Positions 1 to 8,888 are shown, counted from the stretch's first letter. The stretch is 33,348 nt of DNA from an uncultured bacterium (GCA_905214225.1 CAJMLL010000028.1:1-33348), one strand, 5' to 3'. The notes: generated by a model not told the origin, from the letters alone. Numbers and translations: made by a program.

Positions 1-154
1 ATCTATATTACCTATTTAAAACAAAATTATTTGAATAATATCGTACCTAAAATCACCCATAGCCGTCACAAGGACACTATATTATATATTATTGCGATAT
101 TTATTACACATACTATTTGTAATTATTATCACACACTTATCTCTTCCGCGTATC

Positions 155-202
155 AAAAAAAGCCGCTGCCTCAATCGATATATCATCGATCAAGGCAGCG
201 GC
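155..202 (-). terminator. Intrinsic terminator of rpsO
   Basis: A 10-bp perfect stem (GCCGCTGCCT at 162-171 with AGGCAGCGGC at 193-202) has a partly paired AT-rich loop. On the minus strand it is followed by a run of seven U (155-161). It lies 30 bases past the rpsO stop codon and ends the whole operon. Bases 1-154 are AT-rich and I see no gene in them. Confidence 0.92.
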
Positions 203-232
203 CTTTCAACATAGTTTCCGATTTCTTCCGAA

Positions 233-499
233 CTACTTTCTCAGTCCGAGGCGGGAGATCAGGCTTCTGTATCTCTCGATGTCCTTGCTCTTCAGGTAGT
301 TCAGCAGGTTTCTTCTCTTGCCTACCATCTTCAGCAGACCTCTTCTGGAATGATGGTCTTTCTGATGGGAAGCGAGGTGCTCGTTCAGCTCGTTGATGCG
401 TGCTGTCAGGATTGCTACCTGTACTTCCGGGGAACCTGTGTCGCCTTCCTTAGTTGCATACTCTTTGATGATTGCTTCCTTCTTTTCCTTTGTAATCAT
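233..499 (-). CDS. rpsO: Ribosomal protein S15 (uS15)
   Basis: This small-subunit protein of 88 residues binds the central domain of 16S rRNA early in 30S assembly. The family signature is complete: the GDTGSPEVQ loop near residue 20, the LNEHL segment, then HHSRRGLL and [11 protein letters not shown], and an ending in LGLRK. I chose the ATG at 499 because it is preceded by AAAGGAG at 7-base spacing and gives the usual length; an ATG at 520 in the same frame overlaps that ribosome binding site and would add seven residues. It is the last gene of the nusA-infB operon order, but a 350-base gap separates it from ribF and it has its own promoter and terminator. S15 genes are often feedback-regulated through their leader; that is family knowledge and was not tested here. 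Confidence 0.98.
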   Translation of the reverse strand: MITKEKKEAIIKEYATKEGDTGSPEVQVAILTARINELNEHLASHQKDHHSRRGLLKMVGKRRNLLNYLKSKDIERYRSLISRLGLRK

Positions 500-849
500 T
501 GTTTTCTCCTTTCTTGCCATTCACCCGTGCTGAGTTGCCGCCGGAGAAGCGGTGGACCAGGCAGGGGTAATTTCTTTTAAACAACGTTGTTATTTTAGCA
601 TGTGCGGAGTAGGATTACAAGAAAAATTTCCTGAAATCCGGCATATTCTGCCTGGTCTGGGGACTTTCTTCCTGTTTTCGCCGCAATGCCTTGTAAAAAC
701 GCTTCTTTAATGTTCAACTCACACATCTGACGCTGCTTTCTGCGCCATGGTGAAGCCGGACTATCCGACTCTGCAGGCAGCATCTGCCAGCTTTCAGCAG
801 CTCGGCCTCTTGGAACGTCTGCATTTTATCCGGGATGGCTGCTGTGCTG
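500..849 (-). other. rpsO leader and ribF-rpsO intergenic region
   Basis: This 350-base gap holds the rpsO promoter at 592-620 and a leader of about 85 bases. The leader contains GC-rich segments (525-570) that could fold and serve as an S15 autoregulatory site, although I could not match a known class of S15 leader. Between the promoter and ribF I see only short inverted repeats without a U-tract, so read-through from ribF remains possible. A 62-codon open frame at 595-783 has no recognisable product. Confidence 0.5.
592..620 (-). promoter_or_regulatory. Promoter of rpsO
   Basis: The minus strand has -35 TTGTAA (615-620), a 17-base spacer and -10 TAAAAT (592-597) preceded by TGC, an extended -10. 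It lies about 95 bases before the rpsO ATG. It should give S15 expression independent of the upstream operon. Confidence 0.8.
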
Positions 850-1875
850 CTACTTCTCCGGGCTGCTCTGCCCGCTGATTTTCTTCAGATACTTCTCGGA
901 GACGGAGAAGTGGACCATGCTCGGGTCGTCCTCGCCGCATTCCTTCATCAGTTCGTGGAAGCGCTTGACTTCGCGGCAGTCGCGGACGATCTGCTCGGAC
1001 AGGTCCTGGACGCTGTCGAACTTGACTTCGTCTCTGGTTTTCTTCAGGAATTCCACGACGATCTGCTTGCCGTAGAGCTCCTTGTTGAAGTCGAAGATAT
1101 GGGTCTCGACATTCTTATTATACTTGCCGATGGTCGGTTTTACGCCCACGTTGGTGACGCTCGGGTATTTCACGCCGTTGTAGTCGCAGAGGGTCACGTA
1201 GACGCCGTTCGGCGGGGTGACCATGGCGCGGTCGATCACCAGATTGGAGGTCGGGAAGCCGAGTTTTCTGCCCAGGCGGTTGCCTACCACGACTTCGCCG
1301 GCGATCTCGTAGTTTCTGCCCATGTAGCGCTTGCAGCGCTCGACCTGGCCGGATGCGATCAGGGTGCGGATCAGGGTGGAGCTGACGACGTTCTCATCAA
1401 TGATAAACGGCGGCATCACGTTTACACTGAATCCCTTATCCATTCCGATATTACGCAGCACATCTGTATTTCCCTCCGCTTTATAGCCAAACGTATAGTT
1501 AAAGCCGCAGAATACGGCTTTCATGTTGGCTTTCTCAAGCAGCAGCTCCTGCACGAAAGCCACCGGGTCCATCTCCATAATTTCTTTGGTAAATGGAATG
1601 TCGATCATGTAGTCCACGCCCAGGGATTCGATGATCTGCGCCTTTTCGTGCTGGTAGAGAATGTTTTTCACCGGCGCAGCGCTCTTGATCAGGTTGCGCG
1701 GATGATTAGAAAAGGTAAACACCGCGGACTTCAGGCCTTTTTCCTTCGCGTAGGCCACGGTCTCTCCGATCAGTTTCTGATGTCCCAGATGCACACCGTC
1801 GAAGTTTCCGACGGCAACGGCTGTCGGCTCGATCTCTGTGATTTCGTCCAGACTTCTATATACAATCATGCTCAT
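850..1875 (-). CDS. ribF: Bifunctional riboflavin kinase / FAD synthetase
   Basis: This 341-residue cytoplasmic enzyme makes FMN from riboflavin and ATP, then FAD from FMN and ATP. The N-terminal nucleotidyl-transferase domain (about residues 15-170) carries GNFDGVHLGHQ and the FSNHPR motif; the C-terminal riboflavin kinase domain (about 180-310) carries GRKLGFPTSNL, PNGVY and the TNVGVKPTIG segment with ETHIFDF. I chose the ATG at 1875, which has AGGAGG six bases before it; a second ATG at 1869 in the same frame is also possible. A longer frame to 1953 overlaps truB and its extra residues look unlike the family. It starts 10 bases after the truB stop, so the two are probably translationally coupled, as in other Firmicutes. 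Confidence 0.96.
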   Translation of the reverse strand: MSMIVYRSLDEITEIEPTAVAVGNFDGVHLGHQKLIGETVAYAKEKGLKSAVFTFSNHPRNLIKSAAPVKNILYQHEKAQIIESLGVDYMIDIPFTKEIMEMDPVAFVQELLLEKANMKAVFCGFNYTFGYKAEGNTDVLRNIGMDKGFSVNVMPPFIIDENVVSSTLIRTLIASGQVERCKRYMGRNYEIAGEVVVGNRLGRKLGFPTSNLVIDRAMVTPPNGVYVTLCDYNGVKYPSVTNVGVKPTIGKYNKNVETHIFDFNKELYGKQIVVEFLKKTRDEVKFDSVQDLSEQIVRDCREVKRFHELMKECGEDDPSMVHFSVSEKYLKKISGQSSPEK

Positions 1876-1885
1876 GCTGCACCTC

Positions 1886-2890
1886 CTACTGCGGCTGCGG
1901 GTAGAATATCTTTCCCGGCTTGAACGTTTCATCCTCATCCATGTAATAGGCAACTCCCAGGAAGGACAGTCCCGGCTGCGCTTCTTCCTTTACCCCTGAC
2001 AAATCCGAATAGGCAAGGTAGCCAATGGAATATTTTTCCGGCAGCGGAAGCAGAAAGTCCTCCTTCGCATAAGGCGGCTCCTTCTCAATCTCCGCCTTCT
2101 TCACCGGAATTCGGAGGCCGTGCATCAGCTTCATCCCATCCTGCGGGGACAAAATCAGCCTGCCAAAGTGCGGCGCAAGAGGCCGATCGATTGAAACGAG
2201 TTTCTGCTCACGCTCGGCTTCATCCATGTCCTGAAGTTCAGACAGGGTCACGGCGTTTTCGATGGTAAAGATTCCGGATTGAAGACGGGTCAGTTCCGAC
2301 ATGGCCGCCCCGACGCCGAGTTTTCTGCCGGTTTCCTGGCAGACTGTCCGGACGAAGGTTCCCTTGCTGCAGGTCATGCTGAACTGGATCCGGCTGTCAA
2401 ATCCCTGATGAAGCTGTACATCTTCCAGCTTCACATCGCCGATGTAGACCCGGCGGCTCTTTACCTTGACTTCCTTTCCCTCGCGGGCGTACTCATAGAG
2501 ACGTTTTCCGTCGACCTTCACTGCCGAATACATGGGAGGCGTCTGGTCCTGCACCCCTTCAAAGGATTTCAGAACTTTTTCCACCTGGTCTTCTGTGATC
2601 TGGTTGATCTCTTCTTCCGTTGACTCATTCAGCAGTGTGCCCCAGATGTCCTGGGTGTCGTATTCTTTTCCCAGCTTCATCACGCAGCGGTAGGTCTTCA
2701 GATCCGGTTCGATATATTCCATAATCCTTGCCGCGCGGCCCAGACAGACCGGAAGGACACCGGTTGCCATAGGATCCAGGGTTCCGGTATGGCCGACACG
2801 CCGCATCTGAAAAATCCTTCTCACGCGTCCGACGACATCATGGGAGGTCATCTTCTGCTCTTTGTTAATATTGATAATTCCTTCTGTCAT
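1886..2890 (-). CDS. truB: tRNA pseudouridine(55) synthase
   Basis: TruB converts uridine 55 in the T-loop of tRNAs to pseudouridine. The 334-residue protein opens with GIININKEQKMTSHDVV, a typical start, and has the catalytic HTGTLDPMATGVLP motif with the nucleophile Asp39. Later family segments include YSAVKVDGKRLYEYAR and CSKGTFVRT. Residues beyond about 240 form a longer and less conserved tail that could hold a PUA-like domain. The ATG at 2890 has only a weak upstream AGGA. It sits between nrnA (108 bases upstream) and ribF (10 bases downstream), the standard order of this operon. Confidence 0.96.
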   Translation of the reverse strand: MTEGIININKEQKMTSHDVVGRVRRIFQMRRVGHTGTLDPMATGVLPVCLGRAARIMEYIEPDLKTYRCVMKLGKEYDTQDIWGTLLNESTEEEINQITEDQVEKVLKSFEGVQDQTPPMYSAVKVDGKRLYEYAREGKEVKVKSRRVYIGDVKLEDVQLHQGFDSRIQFSMTCSKGTFVRTVCQETGRKLGVGAAMSELTRLQSGIFTIENAVTLSELQDMDEAEREQKLVSIDRPLAPHFGRLILSPQDGMKLMHGLRIPVKKAEIEKEPPYAKEDFLLPLPEKYSIGYLAYSDLSGVKEEAQPGLSFLGVAYYMDEDETFKPGKIFYPQPQ

Positions 2891-2998
2891 AGCACTCTTT
2901 TTCCTGAATTATGATCGGTTTCCGTCAGTTTCTGCCGGAGGATCCGGTCATTCTGCATGCAGCCGGGCGGATCTGCTTCTGCCCGATGGCGGATCAGA

Positions 2999-3982
2999 CT
3001 AGTTCATCGCCTCTATCGCCTCTTCTGCGGCCTTTACCAGGCCGTCATGGGCGGCTTTAAGGGTAACATGATCCAGCGTGCATCCGCTGGCCTTTACGTG
3101 CCCTCCGCCGCCGAATTTCACGGCGATTTTCTGAACATCTGCGTCTCCCTTTGCCCGCAGGCTGACAAAAATCTTATCCACATCCTCTTTCAGCAGGATG
3201 GCGATTTCCGCTCCCTGAATACTTCTGAGCTCGGAAACGATGCCCTCTGCATCGATCATCCGGGCACTGCAGTCTTTCAGCATCTGCTGGGTAACGGCGG
3301 TCACAGCCAGCTTTCCGCCTGCCAGAAGCTCCATATTCTCGATAGCCATGGCCTTCAGGCGCATTTTCTGCGGACTTACATTTTCATACAGCTGGACACT
3401 GATGTGATTGATGTCTGCGCCAGCCTTCGCGAGCTCTGCAACCGTCAGGAAGGCATCTTCATTGGTGTTGCTGTACTGGAAATTTCCGGTATCCGTGGTA
3501 ATTCCGGCAAAGAGAAGAGATGCTGTCTCTTTATCGATATCTGCTCCCATGGCGCGGATGGCGTGATGCACCAGAACACTGGCTGCTGCTGCCTGCGGAT
3601 CGACATAATGATAATCGCAGAAAGATTTTTTTGCCAGATGATGGTCGATGCACAGTGTCACTTTTCCTGTTTTAAACTTGCTGCTTCTTTTTGGAAAACG
3701 GGAAAGTTCGCTGGCATCCGTGCAGACACAGAGGTCCGGATTCTCCATGATATGTTCGTCCCTTGTGCAGTAGCCTTTGTCCAGAAACTGCAGGTTGTCC
3801 GCCAGTTCATCATCCTCAATCAGAACATAGGCTTCTTTTCCCAGCTGTCTGAGCACTCTTACGAGAGCACAGGATGAACCGACGGCGTCACCGTCCATTT
3901 TCTGATGGGTGAAGACCAGAACCTTCTCTGCCTTCTTCAGGACGTCCGCGATTTCTTCCCATGTATTGTTAATAATTGCCAT
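2999..3982 (-). CDS. nrnA: DHH-family bifunctional oligoribonuclease / pAp phosphatase
   Basis: NrnA degrades short RNA oligonucleotides from the 5' end and dephosphorylates 3'-phosphoadenosine 5'-phosphate; it replaces Orn in Firmicutes. The 327-residue protein has the DHH motifs in order: the metal ligands His26, Asp30 and Asp32, a TDAS segment at 88-91, the name-giving Asp113-His114-His115, and GITTDTGNFQYSNT. The C-terminal DHHA1 domain ends in the GGGGHVKASG loop. I chose the ATG at 3982, with AGAGG eight bases before it; it overlaps the end of rbfA by 14 bases, which suggests translational coupling. Thirteen extra upstream codons in the frame look spurious. Confidence 0.95.
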   Translation of the reverse strand: MAIINNTWEEIADVLKKAEKVLVFTHQKMDGDAVGSSCALVRVLRQLGKEAYVLIEDDELADNLQFLDKGYCTRDEHIMENPDLCVCTDASELSRFPKRSSKFKTGKVTLCIDHHLAKKSFCDYHYVDPQAAAASVLVHHAIRAMGADIDKETASLLFAGITTDTGNFQYSNTNEDAFLTVAELAKAGADINHISVQLYENVSPQKMRLKAMAIENMELLAGGKLAVTAVTQQMLKDCSARMIDAEGIVSELRSIQGAEIAILLKEDVDKIFVSLRAKGDADVQKIAVKFGGGGHVKASGCTLDHVTLKAAHDGLVKAAEEAIEAMN

Positions 3983-4346
3983 TTTCAATGCCTCTGATAA
4001 CCTCATCAATGTGCCGGCCATATTCCTCAGAGCGGTCGAACTTGAAAATCAGTTCCGGCGCTCTGCGCAGTTTCAGTTCCTTTCCGATCTTTCCGCGCAT
4101 CTTTCCGCTCGCGCTTCTGAGACCGTCCAGAACATCCTGTTCCTTCTTCGCCTTTGCTTCTTCATCTTTCTGGGTTTCCAGAACGGTGATGTAGCAGGTC
4201 GCATAGCTGTTGTCTCTGGTAACTTCTACCTCTGTGATGCTGATGAATCCGGAAAGTCTCGGATCCTTCAGCTCTCTGAGCAGCATTTCGCTGATGATGC
4301 GGCGGATCTCCTCTGCGAGGCGGTCCTGTCTGTATCCTCTGCTCAT
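3969..4346 (-). CDS. rbfA: 30S ribosome-binding factor A
   Basis: RbfA is a late 30S assembly factor that binds near helix 1 of 16S rRNA and is a cold-shock protein in many bacteria. The 125-residue protein has the KH-like fold signature: RLAEEIRRIISEML, LRELKDPRLSGFISITEVEVTRD, YATCYITVL, and the terminal LRRAPELIFKFDRSEEYGRHIDEVI. The ATG at 4346 has a perfect AAGGAGG and six-base spacing. The same frame stays open upstream to 4475, but that stretch is the hairpin region and looks non-coding. The ribosome binding site begins only four bases after the U-tract of a terminator-like structure, which suggests attenuation of rbfA and the genes behind it. Confidence 0.96.
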   Translation of the reverse strand: MSRGYRQDRLAEEIRRIISEMLLRELKDPRLSGFISITEVEVTRDNSYATCYITVLETQKDEEAKAKKEQDVLDGLRSASGKMRGKIGKELKLRRAPELIFKFDRSEEYGRHIDEVIRGIENGNY

Positions 4347-4362
4347 TCCTTTCCTCCTTATG

Positions 4363-4464
4363 AAAAAAGCGCCGGAGTCGGAGCTTTCCGGAACAGAGTC
4401 CCGGTTTCCGGCCCGGGAATCTGCGTATGTTCCGAAAGCCCTGTCCGCTTTATTCTCCAGCGCT
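4363..4464 (-). terminator. Terminator-like attenuator before rbfA
   Basis: On the minus strand, an outer 10-bp stem (4455-4464 with 4368-4377, one G-U pair) encloses a second stem of about 12 bp with one bulge (4429-4440 with 4381-4394) and an inner CCGG-rich hairpin (about 4399-4418). The outer stem is followed by six U (4363-4368) and then the AAGGAGG of rbfA. It starts 17 bases past the stop of the preceding flavodoxin-ferredoxin gene. I see no promoter between it and rbfA, so expression of rbfA must pass through it. It may be a partial terminator or a regulated attenuator. Confidence 0.75.
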
Positions 4465-4481
4465 GATAGATGCATTTAAAT

Positions 4482-5390
4482 TTATTTCTGTTTTTCGACG
4501 TGGTACTTCTTTCCAAAATCCGGATGCGCGTAGCGGTTGCGTCCCTTCGTCACGCGGCCGTATTCAATCGCGTCTTTCGGGCATCGGTTGATGCAGGCGG
4601 TGCAGTGTTCACAGCTGCTCTTCACCCATGACGGGCGGCCGTTTTCCATCCGGATGGCATGAACAGGGCAGACTTTTTCACAGAGTCCGCAGCCGATGCA
4701 GGCATCTGTAGAATAGAATTTTGCGGTCTTGCAGCTGCCTTTATAGAAATGGTGAATAAATCCGGACTCCATGCCGGAAGATGCCGTTAACTGGTCTGGC
4801 ATCCGGTGATGGTAGTCTATGGAATCCATGACATCTTTCATCCGGTCCTCCATATGCTTCAGCTGGACCAGAGCGGCTTCTCTGATCGGCGGATTCATAT
4901 AGAAAATGCAGTTTTCCGGCGCCTTGACACTGTAAAACGCACGTAGAGAAAGGCCTTTGTTTTTCAGAGCCTTCTGCAGCTGTTTTCCGCATCCGGCAGG
5001 CGTCCCGCCGAATGTAGCGATGCCGATGATTTCAGGGCCTGCAGGAGCAGGCTCTTCCTCTTTTTCTTCAGCACCTTTCTTTCTTCCGAAAAGGCGTTTT
5101 TTTACCTGCGCGGTCTCCGGCGGAGCATCTTTCTGCGCCGGCTGTACTTCCACAATGACAGACTGTTCAACCGTAAGATCCAGATGAGAAATGAACTTTT
5201 CAACGATCCCCGGAAGTCCTCCGAAATAGACCGGAAAGACAAAGAAAACGCGCTCTCCCTCAGCAGCCTGATACGAATACTGCTTCTGCATCACTGCCTC
5301 TGCCATGTTAATCATATCCAGGCTGTAATGTGCCTGCAGCTCGGATGCTGCATGTCTGGAATTTCCTGTTCCGCTGAAGTAGAAAATCAT
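4482..5390 (-). CDS. Flavodoxin-like / two [4Fe-4S] ferredoxin fusion protein (EFR1-like)
   Basis: This 302-residue protein joins an N-terminal flavodoxin-like domain (FMN phosphate loop SGTGN at 6-10; FPVYFGGLP at 52-60) to a C-terminal bacterial ferredoxin domain. The latter has two complete cluster motifs, Cys231/234/237/241 and Cys260/263/266/270, each ending in CP. A charged linker rich in Lys, Glu and Pro (about 84-120) interrupts the flavodoxin part and lengthens the protein. The architecture matches the EFR1 family of anaerobes; the substrate is unknown, and a role in low-potential electron transfer is an inference. The ATG at 5390 has AAAGGAG upstream. It sits between infB and rbfA, where many Firmicutes carry ylxP, with a hairpin before it and a terminator-like structure after it. 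Confidence 0.88.
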   Translation of the reverse strand: MIFYFSGTGNSRHAASELQAHYSLDMINMAEAVMQKQYSYQAAEGERVFFVFPVYFGGLPGIVEKFISHLDLTVEQSVIVEVQPAQKDAPPETAQVKKRLFGRKKGAEEKEEEPAPAGPEIIGIATFGGTPAGCGKQLQKALKNKGLSLRAFYSVKAPENCIFYMNPPIREAALVQLKHMEDRMKDVMDSIDYHHRMPDQLTASSGMESGFIHHFYKGSCKTAKFYSTDACIGCGLCEKVCPVHAIRMENGRPSWVKSSCEHCTACINRCPKDAIEYGRVTKGRNRYAHPDFGKKYHVEKQK

Positions 5391-5442
5391 ACGTTTTCTC
5401 CTTTCCAGGTGATTTTTGTCGAAAAACCTCTGTGTCTATGCA

Positions 5443-5468
5443 GAAAGCAGCTCATGCAAGCTGCTTTC
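5443..5468 (-). repeat. Perfect hairpin between infB and the EFR1-like gene
   Basis: A 10-bp perfect inverted repeat (GAAAGCAGCT / AGCTGCTTTC) encloses a six-base loop. It lies in the 100-base gap after infB. No U-tract follows directly on the minus strand, so it is more likely an RNA stability, processing or pausing element than a classical terminator. The nearest U-run is 18 bases further on. Confidence 0.6.
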
Positions 5469-5490
5469 CGCAAATCATCATTCTGAATGG

Positions 5491-8253
5491 CTACTGTTCG
5501 TCGTGCTTGACCTCTACGATATGGTAGCACTCGATAATGTCGCCTTCCTTGATATCGTTGTAATCCTCGATTCCGATTCCGCACTCGTAACCCTGATTGA
5601 CTTCCTTGGCGTCGTCCTTGTAGCGCTTCAGTGAGGAAATCGTGCCCTCGTGGACAACGATGCCGTCTCTTACCAGACGGATCTGGGCGTTTCTGGCAAC
5701 CTTGCCCTCGGTGACGTATGCGCCTCCGATGATGCCGACATTCGGTACCTTGAAGGTGCTTCTGATCTCGGCCTTGCCCAGTGCCTCTTCCTTGGTATCC
5801 GGCTCCAGCAGTCCCTTCATCGCGGCATCGACATCGTTGATGGCGTCGTAAATGACGGTGTAGAGACGGACTTCTACGCCCTTCTGGTCCGCCATTGCGG
5901 TAACTGCGCTGCTCGGACGTACGTTGAATCCGATAATGATGGCGTTGGAAGTCTCTGCCAGCATGACATCGGACTCGTTGACGGTTCCGACGCCGGAGTG
6001 GATGACATTGATCTTTACGCTGTCATTGTTCAGTTTCTCAAGGGAGGATACCAGTGCTCCAACGGATCCCTGAACGTCTGCCTTGATGATCAGGTTCAGT
6101 TCCTTGGTCTCGCCTTCCTTGATCTGGCTGAAGAGTTTCTCCAGGGACATGCTGGAATTCTTCGCCAGTGTCTCTTCTCTCAATTTCTCCTGACGGTGCT
6201 CGGCGATCTCTCTTGCAGTCTTATCATCGCGGACGGCGTTGAAGACGTCTCCGGCCTGCGGAACATCAGTAAGTCCCAGAACCTCAACTGCAGTAGCCGG
6301 GCCGGCCTTGCGGATCTTCTTTCCGCGGTAGTCGGTCATCAGACGAATTCTTCCGGAGCAGGTTCCTGCTACGATGCTCTGGCCGCTCTTCAGCGTACCA
6401 TTTTCTACCAGCAGGGTAGCGACCGGGCCTCTTGCGCGGTCCAGACGTGCTTCGATGACGGATCCCAGTGCCAGACGGTTCGGGTTGGCCTTCAGTTCCA
6501 TCATGTCTGCCTGCAGCAGAATCATTTCCAGAAGTTCCTTGATTCCCTTTCCGGTCTTCGCGGAAACCGGAACACTAATGACGTCGCCGCCCCAGTCTTC
6601 AACCAGAACGCCGTGATCGGCAAGTTCCTTCTTTACACGGTCCGGATTGGCACCCGGCTTATCCATCTTATTAATCGCAACGATGATCGGAACATCAGCG
6701 GCCTTGGCGTGGCTGATGGACTCGACGGTCTGCGGCATTACACCATCGTCTGCGGCTACAACCAGTACGGCGATATCGGTGATCTGTGCACCTCTTGCAC
6801 GCATTGCGGTGAAGGCTTCATGTCCCGGTGTATCCAGGAATACGATCTTCTTTCCGTTGATCTTGACCTCGGAAGCTCCGATGTGCTGGGTGATTCCGCC
6901 GGACTCTCTGGATGTGACATTGGTCTTGCGGATAGCGTCCAGCAGGGAAGTTTTACCATGGTCAACGTGTCCCATAACGGTGATGACTGGCGGACGCGGA
7001 CGAAGATCTTTTTCATCGTCCTTGAAGTCTTCGATACCCTCTTCGACTTCTTCCTTCTCAACCTCGCCGATGACGACATTGATGCCCAGTTCGTCAGCAA
7101 GCAGCTGAACCGTATCCTCGTCCAGTGTCTGGTTGATGTTGGCCATAACGCCCATTTTCATCAGTGTCATGATAACTCTGGATGTGGATACTTCCGTCTG
7201 CTCGGCGAATCCTGCAACAGTAATCGGAACGTCCAGCTTGAAGGTGCCTTCCGGAAGTACTTCCTCTTCTTCCTCGACCTCCGGCTCCTTCTGCGTCTTC
7301 TGGTACTTCTTGCGCTGCTTCTTTTCCAGAGATTTTCTCTCGAATTTATCAAATTTATTATGAGAGGAAGAATCCTTTCCGTGTCTTCTGTGGGCACGGT
7401 TTCCGGATCTGCCGCCTTCAGAAGAACCGGCGCTGTTTTCTGTCCGGAAACTTCTGTTGGAACCGCCGCGGGCTACGAATCCTTCGCCGCGCTCGTTCTT
7501 TCTTTCGTTTCTGCGCTTCTCGTTCTTCTTATGACGCTCTTCTTCTCTCTTCTTGCGTTCTGAAGCTCTCTTTTCCTTCAGCGTCTTTTCTTCTTTCTTT
7601 ACCTGCTCAGCAATCTTGACGATCTTGATTCCCGGCATGCTGATCTTCTCAGAATCCGCGATCTTGATCTTATGCTCTTTCTTTTCTTTCTTTACCGGTT
7701 TCTCTGTTTTTCTGGCCACTTTTTCTCCTGACTGCTTTGCTTCCTTCGTCTTTTCCGCAGAACCCTTTTCCTGCTTCTTTCCGGAATGGCTGTGCTCAGC
7801 ATGCTCGTTCTTTTTCTCTTTTCCTTCTGCAGCAGGCTTCTTCTCGGCTGCCTTTTCTGCAGCTTTCTTTTCCGGTTCTGCCGAAGGCTTCTTCTCCGTT
7901 TTCTTCTCTGCCGGTTCAGCTTTTGTCTCTGCAGGAGCCTTCTTCTCCTCCGGAGTCTTCTCATTTTTCTTCTTGCGGTCAAACACGCTCTCATCGACAA
8001 CCGGCTTCCCCATCGGCGGTTTATGTTTGCTGGCAAGGTATTCCTCGTCAACAATCGGGCGGCCGACAGATGCTGATTTTTGCTTCGATTTTGCGCCGGA
8101 CCCGGAGAACTTCTCTGTCAGCCTGCCGACCTCTGCATCGGACAGCAGACTGGCATGCGTCTTCACCTTGATCCCGAGCTCGCCTGCCTTAGACAGCAGT
8201 TCTTTGCTCGATACTCCCAATTCCCTGGCGAGTTCAAATACCTTTTTTGTCAT
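5491..8253 (-). CDS. infB: Translation initiation factor IF-2
   Basis: IF-2 is the GTPase that brings initiator fMet-tRNA to the 30S subunit and promotes 50S joining. The 920-residue protein has an IF2-N domain at 1-52, a long Lys/Glu/Ala-rich low-complexity linker (about 55-320), a second IF2-N domain (about 340-400), and the G domain beginning near 420 with [23 protein letters not shown] and NKMDKP. Domains II to IV follow to the C terminus, including the fMet-tRNA-binding end. The ATG at 8253 has AAGGAGAG upstream and overlaps ylxQ by 20 bases. Length and layout are normal for the long Gram-positive form. Its charged linker makes long shadow frames on the other strand. Confidence 0.98.
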   Translation of the reverse strand: MTKKVFELARELGVSSKELLSKAGELGIKVKTHASLLSDAEVGRLTEKFSGSGAKSKQKSASVGRPIVDEEYLASKHKPPMGKPVVDESVFDRKKKNEKTPEEKKAPAETKAEPAEKKTEKKPSAEPEKKAAEKAAEKKPAAEGKEKKNEHAEHSHSGKKQEKGSAEKTKEAKQSGEKVARKTEKPVKKEKKEHKIKIADSEKISMPGIKIVKIAEQVKKEEKTLKEKRASERKKREEERHKKNEKRRNERKNERGEGFVARGGSNRSFRTENSAGSSEGGRSGNRAHRRHGKDSSSHNKFDKFERKSLEKKQRKKYQKTQKEPEVEEEEEVLPEGTFKLDVPITVAGFAEQTEVSTSRVIMTLMKMGVMANINQTLDEDTVQLLADELGINVVIGEVEKEEVEEGIEDFKDDEKDLRPRPPVITVMGHVDHGKTSLLDAIRKTNVTSRESGGITQHIGASEVKINGKKIVFLDTPGHEAFTAMRARGAQITDIAVLVVAADDGVMPQTVESISHAKAADVPIIVAINKMDKPGANPDRVKKELADHGVLVEDWGGDVISVPVSAKTGKGIKELLEMILLQADMMELKANPNRLALGSVIEARLDRARGPVATLLVENGTLKSGQSIVAGTCSGRIRLMTDYRGKKIRKAGPATAVEVLGLTDVPQAGDVFNAVRDDKTAREIAEHRQEKLREETLAKNSSMSLEKLFSQIKEGETKELNLIIKADVQGSVGALVSSLEKLNNDSVKINVIHSGVGTVNESDVMLAETSNAIIIGFNVRPSSAVTAMADQKGVEVRLYTVIYDAINDVDAAMKGLLEPDTKEEALGKAEIRSTFKVPNVGIIGGAYVTEGKVARNAQIRLVRDGIVVHEGTISSLKRYKDDAKEVNQGYECGIGIEDYNDIKEGDIIECYHIVEVKHDEQ

Positions 8254-8584
8254 TCAACATCTCTCCTTCCGATTGTATGCGGTCGATTTCCTCACAAATG
8301 ATTTTCGCAAAATGACCATCTGTCACCGCAAATATTCCATTGCCGCTGCTTCCAGTCATATGTGAAAGGTCATCGCGTGTCCCAAATACTCTGTATGCAG
8401 TCCCCGATGTCCTGCACTTCTGCGTCATCTTGCCGATCGTGTTTTCAGAGGAATCTTCTGCAACAATCAGTAGTCTGACCTTACCCTTTTGAATCAGCGG
8501 CAAACATGTGTTATAGCCTTTCTGGAGCTTGCGCGCTCTGGCGCAGAATCCCAGATAAGCCGACAGTCTGCCTTGTTTATTCAT
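8234..8584 (-). CDS. ylxQ: L7Ae-type ribosomal protein, YlxQ family
   Basis: This 116-residue protein of the L7Ae/L30e fold lies between ylxR and infB, the constant place of YlxQ (RplGA). Visible family features are [15 protein letters not shown] near the N terminus, a central [15 protein letters not shown] strand-turn, and the [17 protein letters not shown] segment. L7Ae proteins bind kink-turns in RNA; the exact target of YlxQ in this organism is unknown. It overlaps ylxR by eight bases at its start and infB by 20 at its end, so these genes form a tightly coupled block. Confidence 0.9.
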   Translation of the reverse strand: MNKQGRLSAYLGFCARARKLQKGYNTCLPLIQKGKVRLLIVAEDSSENTIGKMTQKCRTSGTAYRVFGTRDDLSHMTGSSGNGIFAVTDGHFAKIICEEIDRIQSEGEMLNDKKGI

Positions 8585-8888
8585 TTTTCTCCATGCCTTC
8601 CCCGTCTGCGCCGATCAGTGCCCGCACGTCCTCATAGACCTTCGCGGTCTGTTCTTTCGTGAAGCCTGTTTTCAGCGCGCGCTGAAGTCCGTTTCTCTTT
8701 TCCGCCATTGCAACGCATGATTCCTGCCGGCAGAGATACACGCCCCTTCCGGGAGCCTTCCCAGTCTCATCAACCGTAAGCTCTCCGTTCTGATAAGCGA
8801 TTCTGATGAGTTCTCTCTGCGGCCTGGAGGTCATGCAGCCGATGCATCTTCTCATCGGCTCAGCATGTTTCTGACGTCTGCTGGACAA
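8577..8888 (-). CDS. ylxR: YlxR family RNA-binding protein
   Basis: YlxR is a small conserved protein of the nusA-infB operon; the family has been linked to RNA binding and to RNase P. Key residues here are in MRRCIGCMTSRPQRELIRI and GRGVYLCRQESC, the usual two-part core with paired cysteines. I chose a TTG start at 8888 (103 residues) because AAGGAGG lies seven bases before it. An ATG at 8927 adds 13 residues including the ribosome binding site itself, and an ATG at 8855 would trim the N terminus. The gene follows nusA after a 95-base gap and overlaps ylxQ by eight bases. Confidence 0.88.
   Translation of the reverse strand: MSSRRQKHAEPMRRCIGCMTSRPQRELIRIAYQNGELTVDETGKAPGRGVYLCRQESCVAMAEKRNGLQRALKTGFTKEQTAKVYEDVRALIGADGEGMEKNE

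Noticed and set aside
595..783. Small minus-strand gene of 62 codons between ribF and rpsO
   Set aside because: It overlaps the rpsO promoter and has no family features or ribosome binding site.
835..1923. A 362-codon plus-strand frame over ribF
   Set aside because: It is antisense to a complete RibF with all motifs; its composition is that of a shadow frame.
4347..4475. N-terminal extension of RbfA by 43 residues
   Set aside because: The extension runs through a hairpin with a U-tract. The ATG at 4346 has a perfect ribosome binding site and gives normal length.
5650..7563. A 637-codon plus-strand frame antisense to infB
   Set aside because: infB is unmistakable on the minus strand. The plus-strand frame is low-complexity and lacks motifs.
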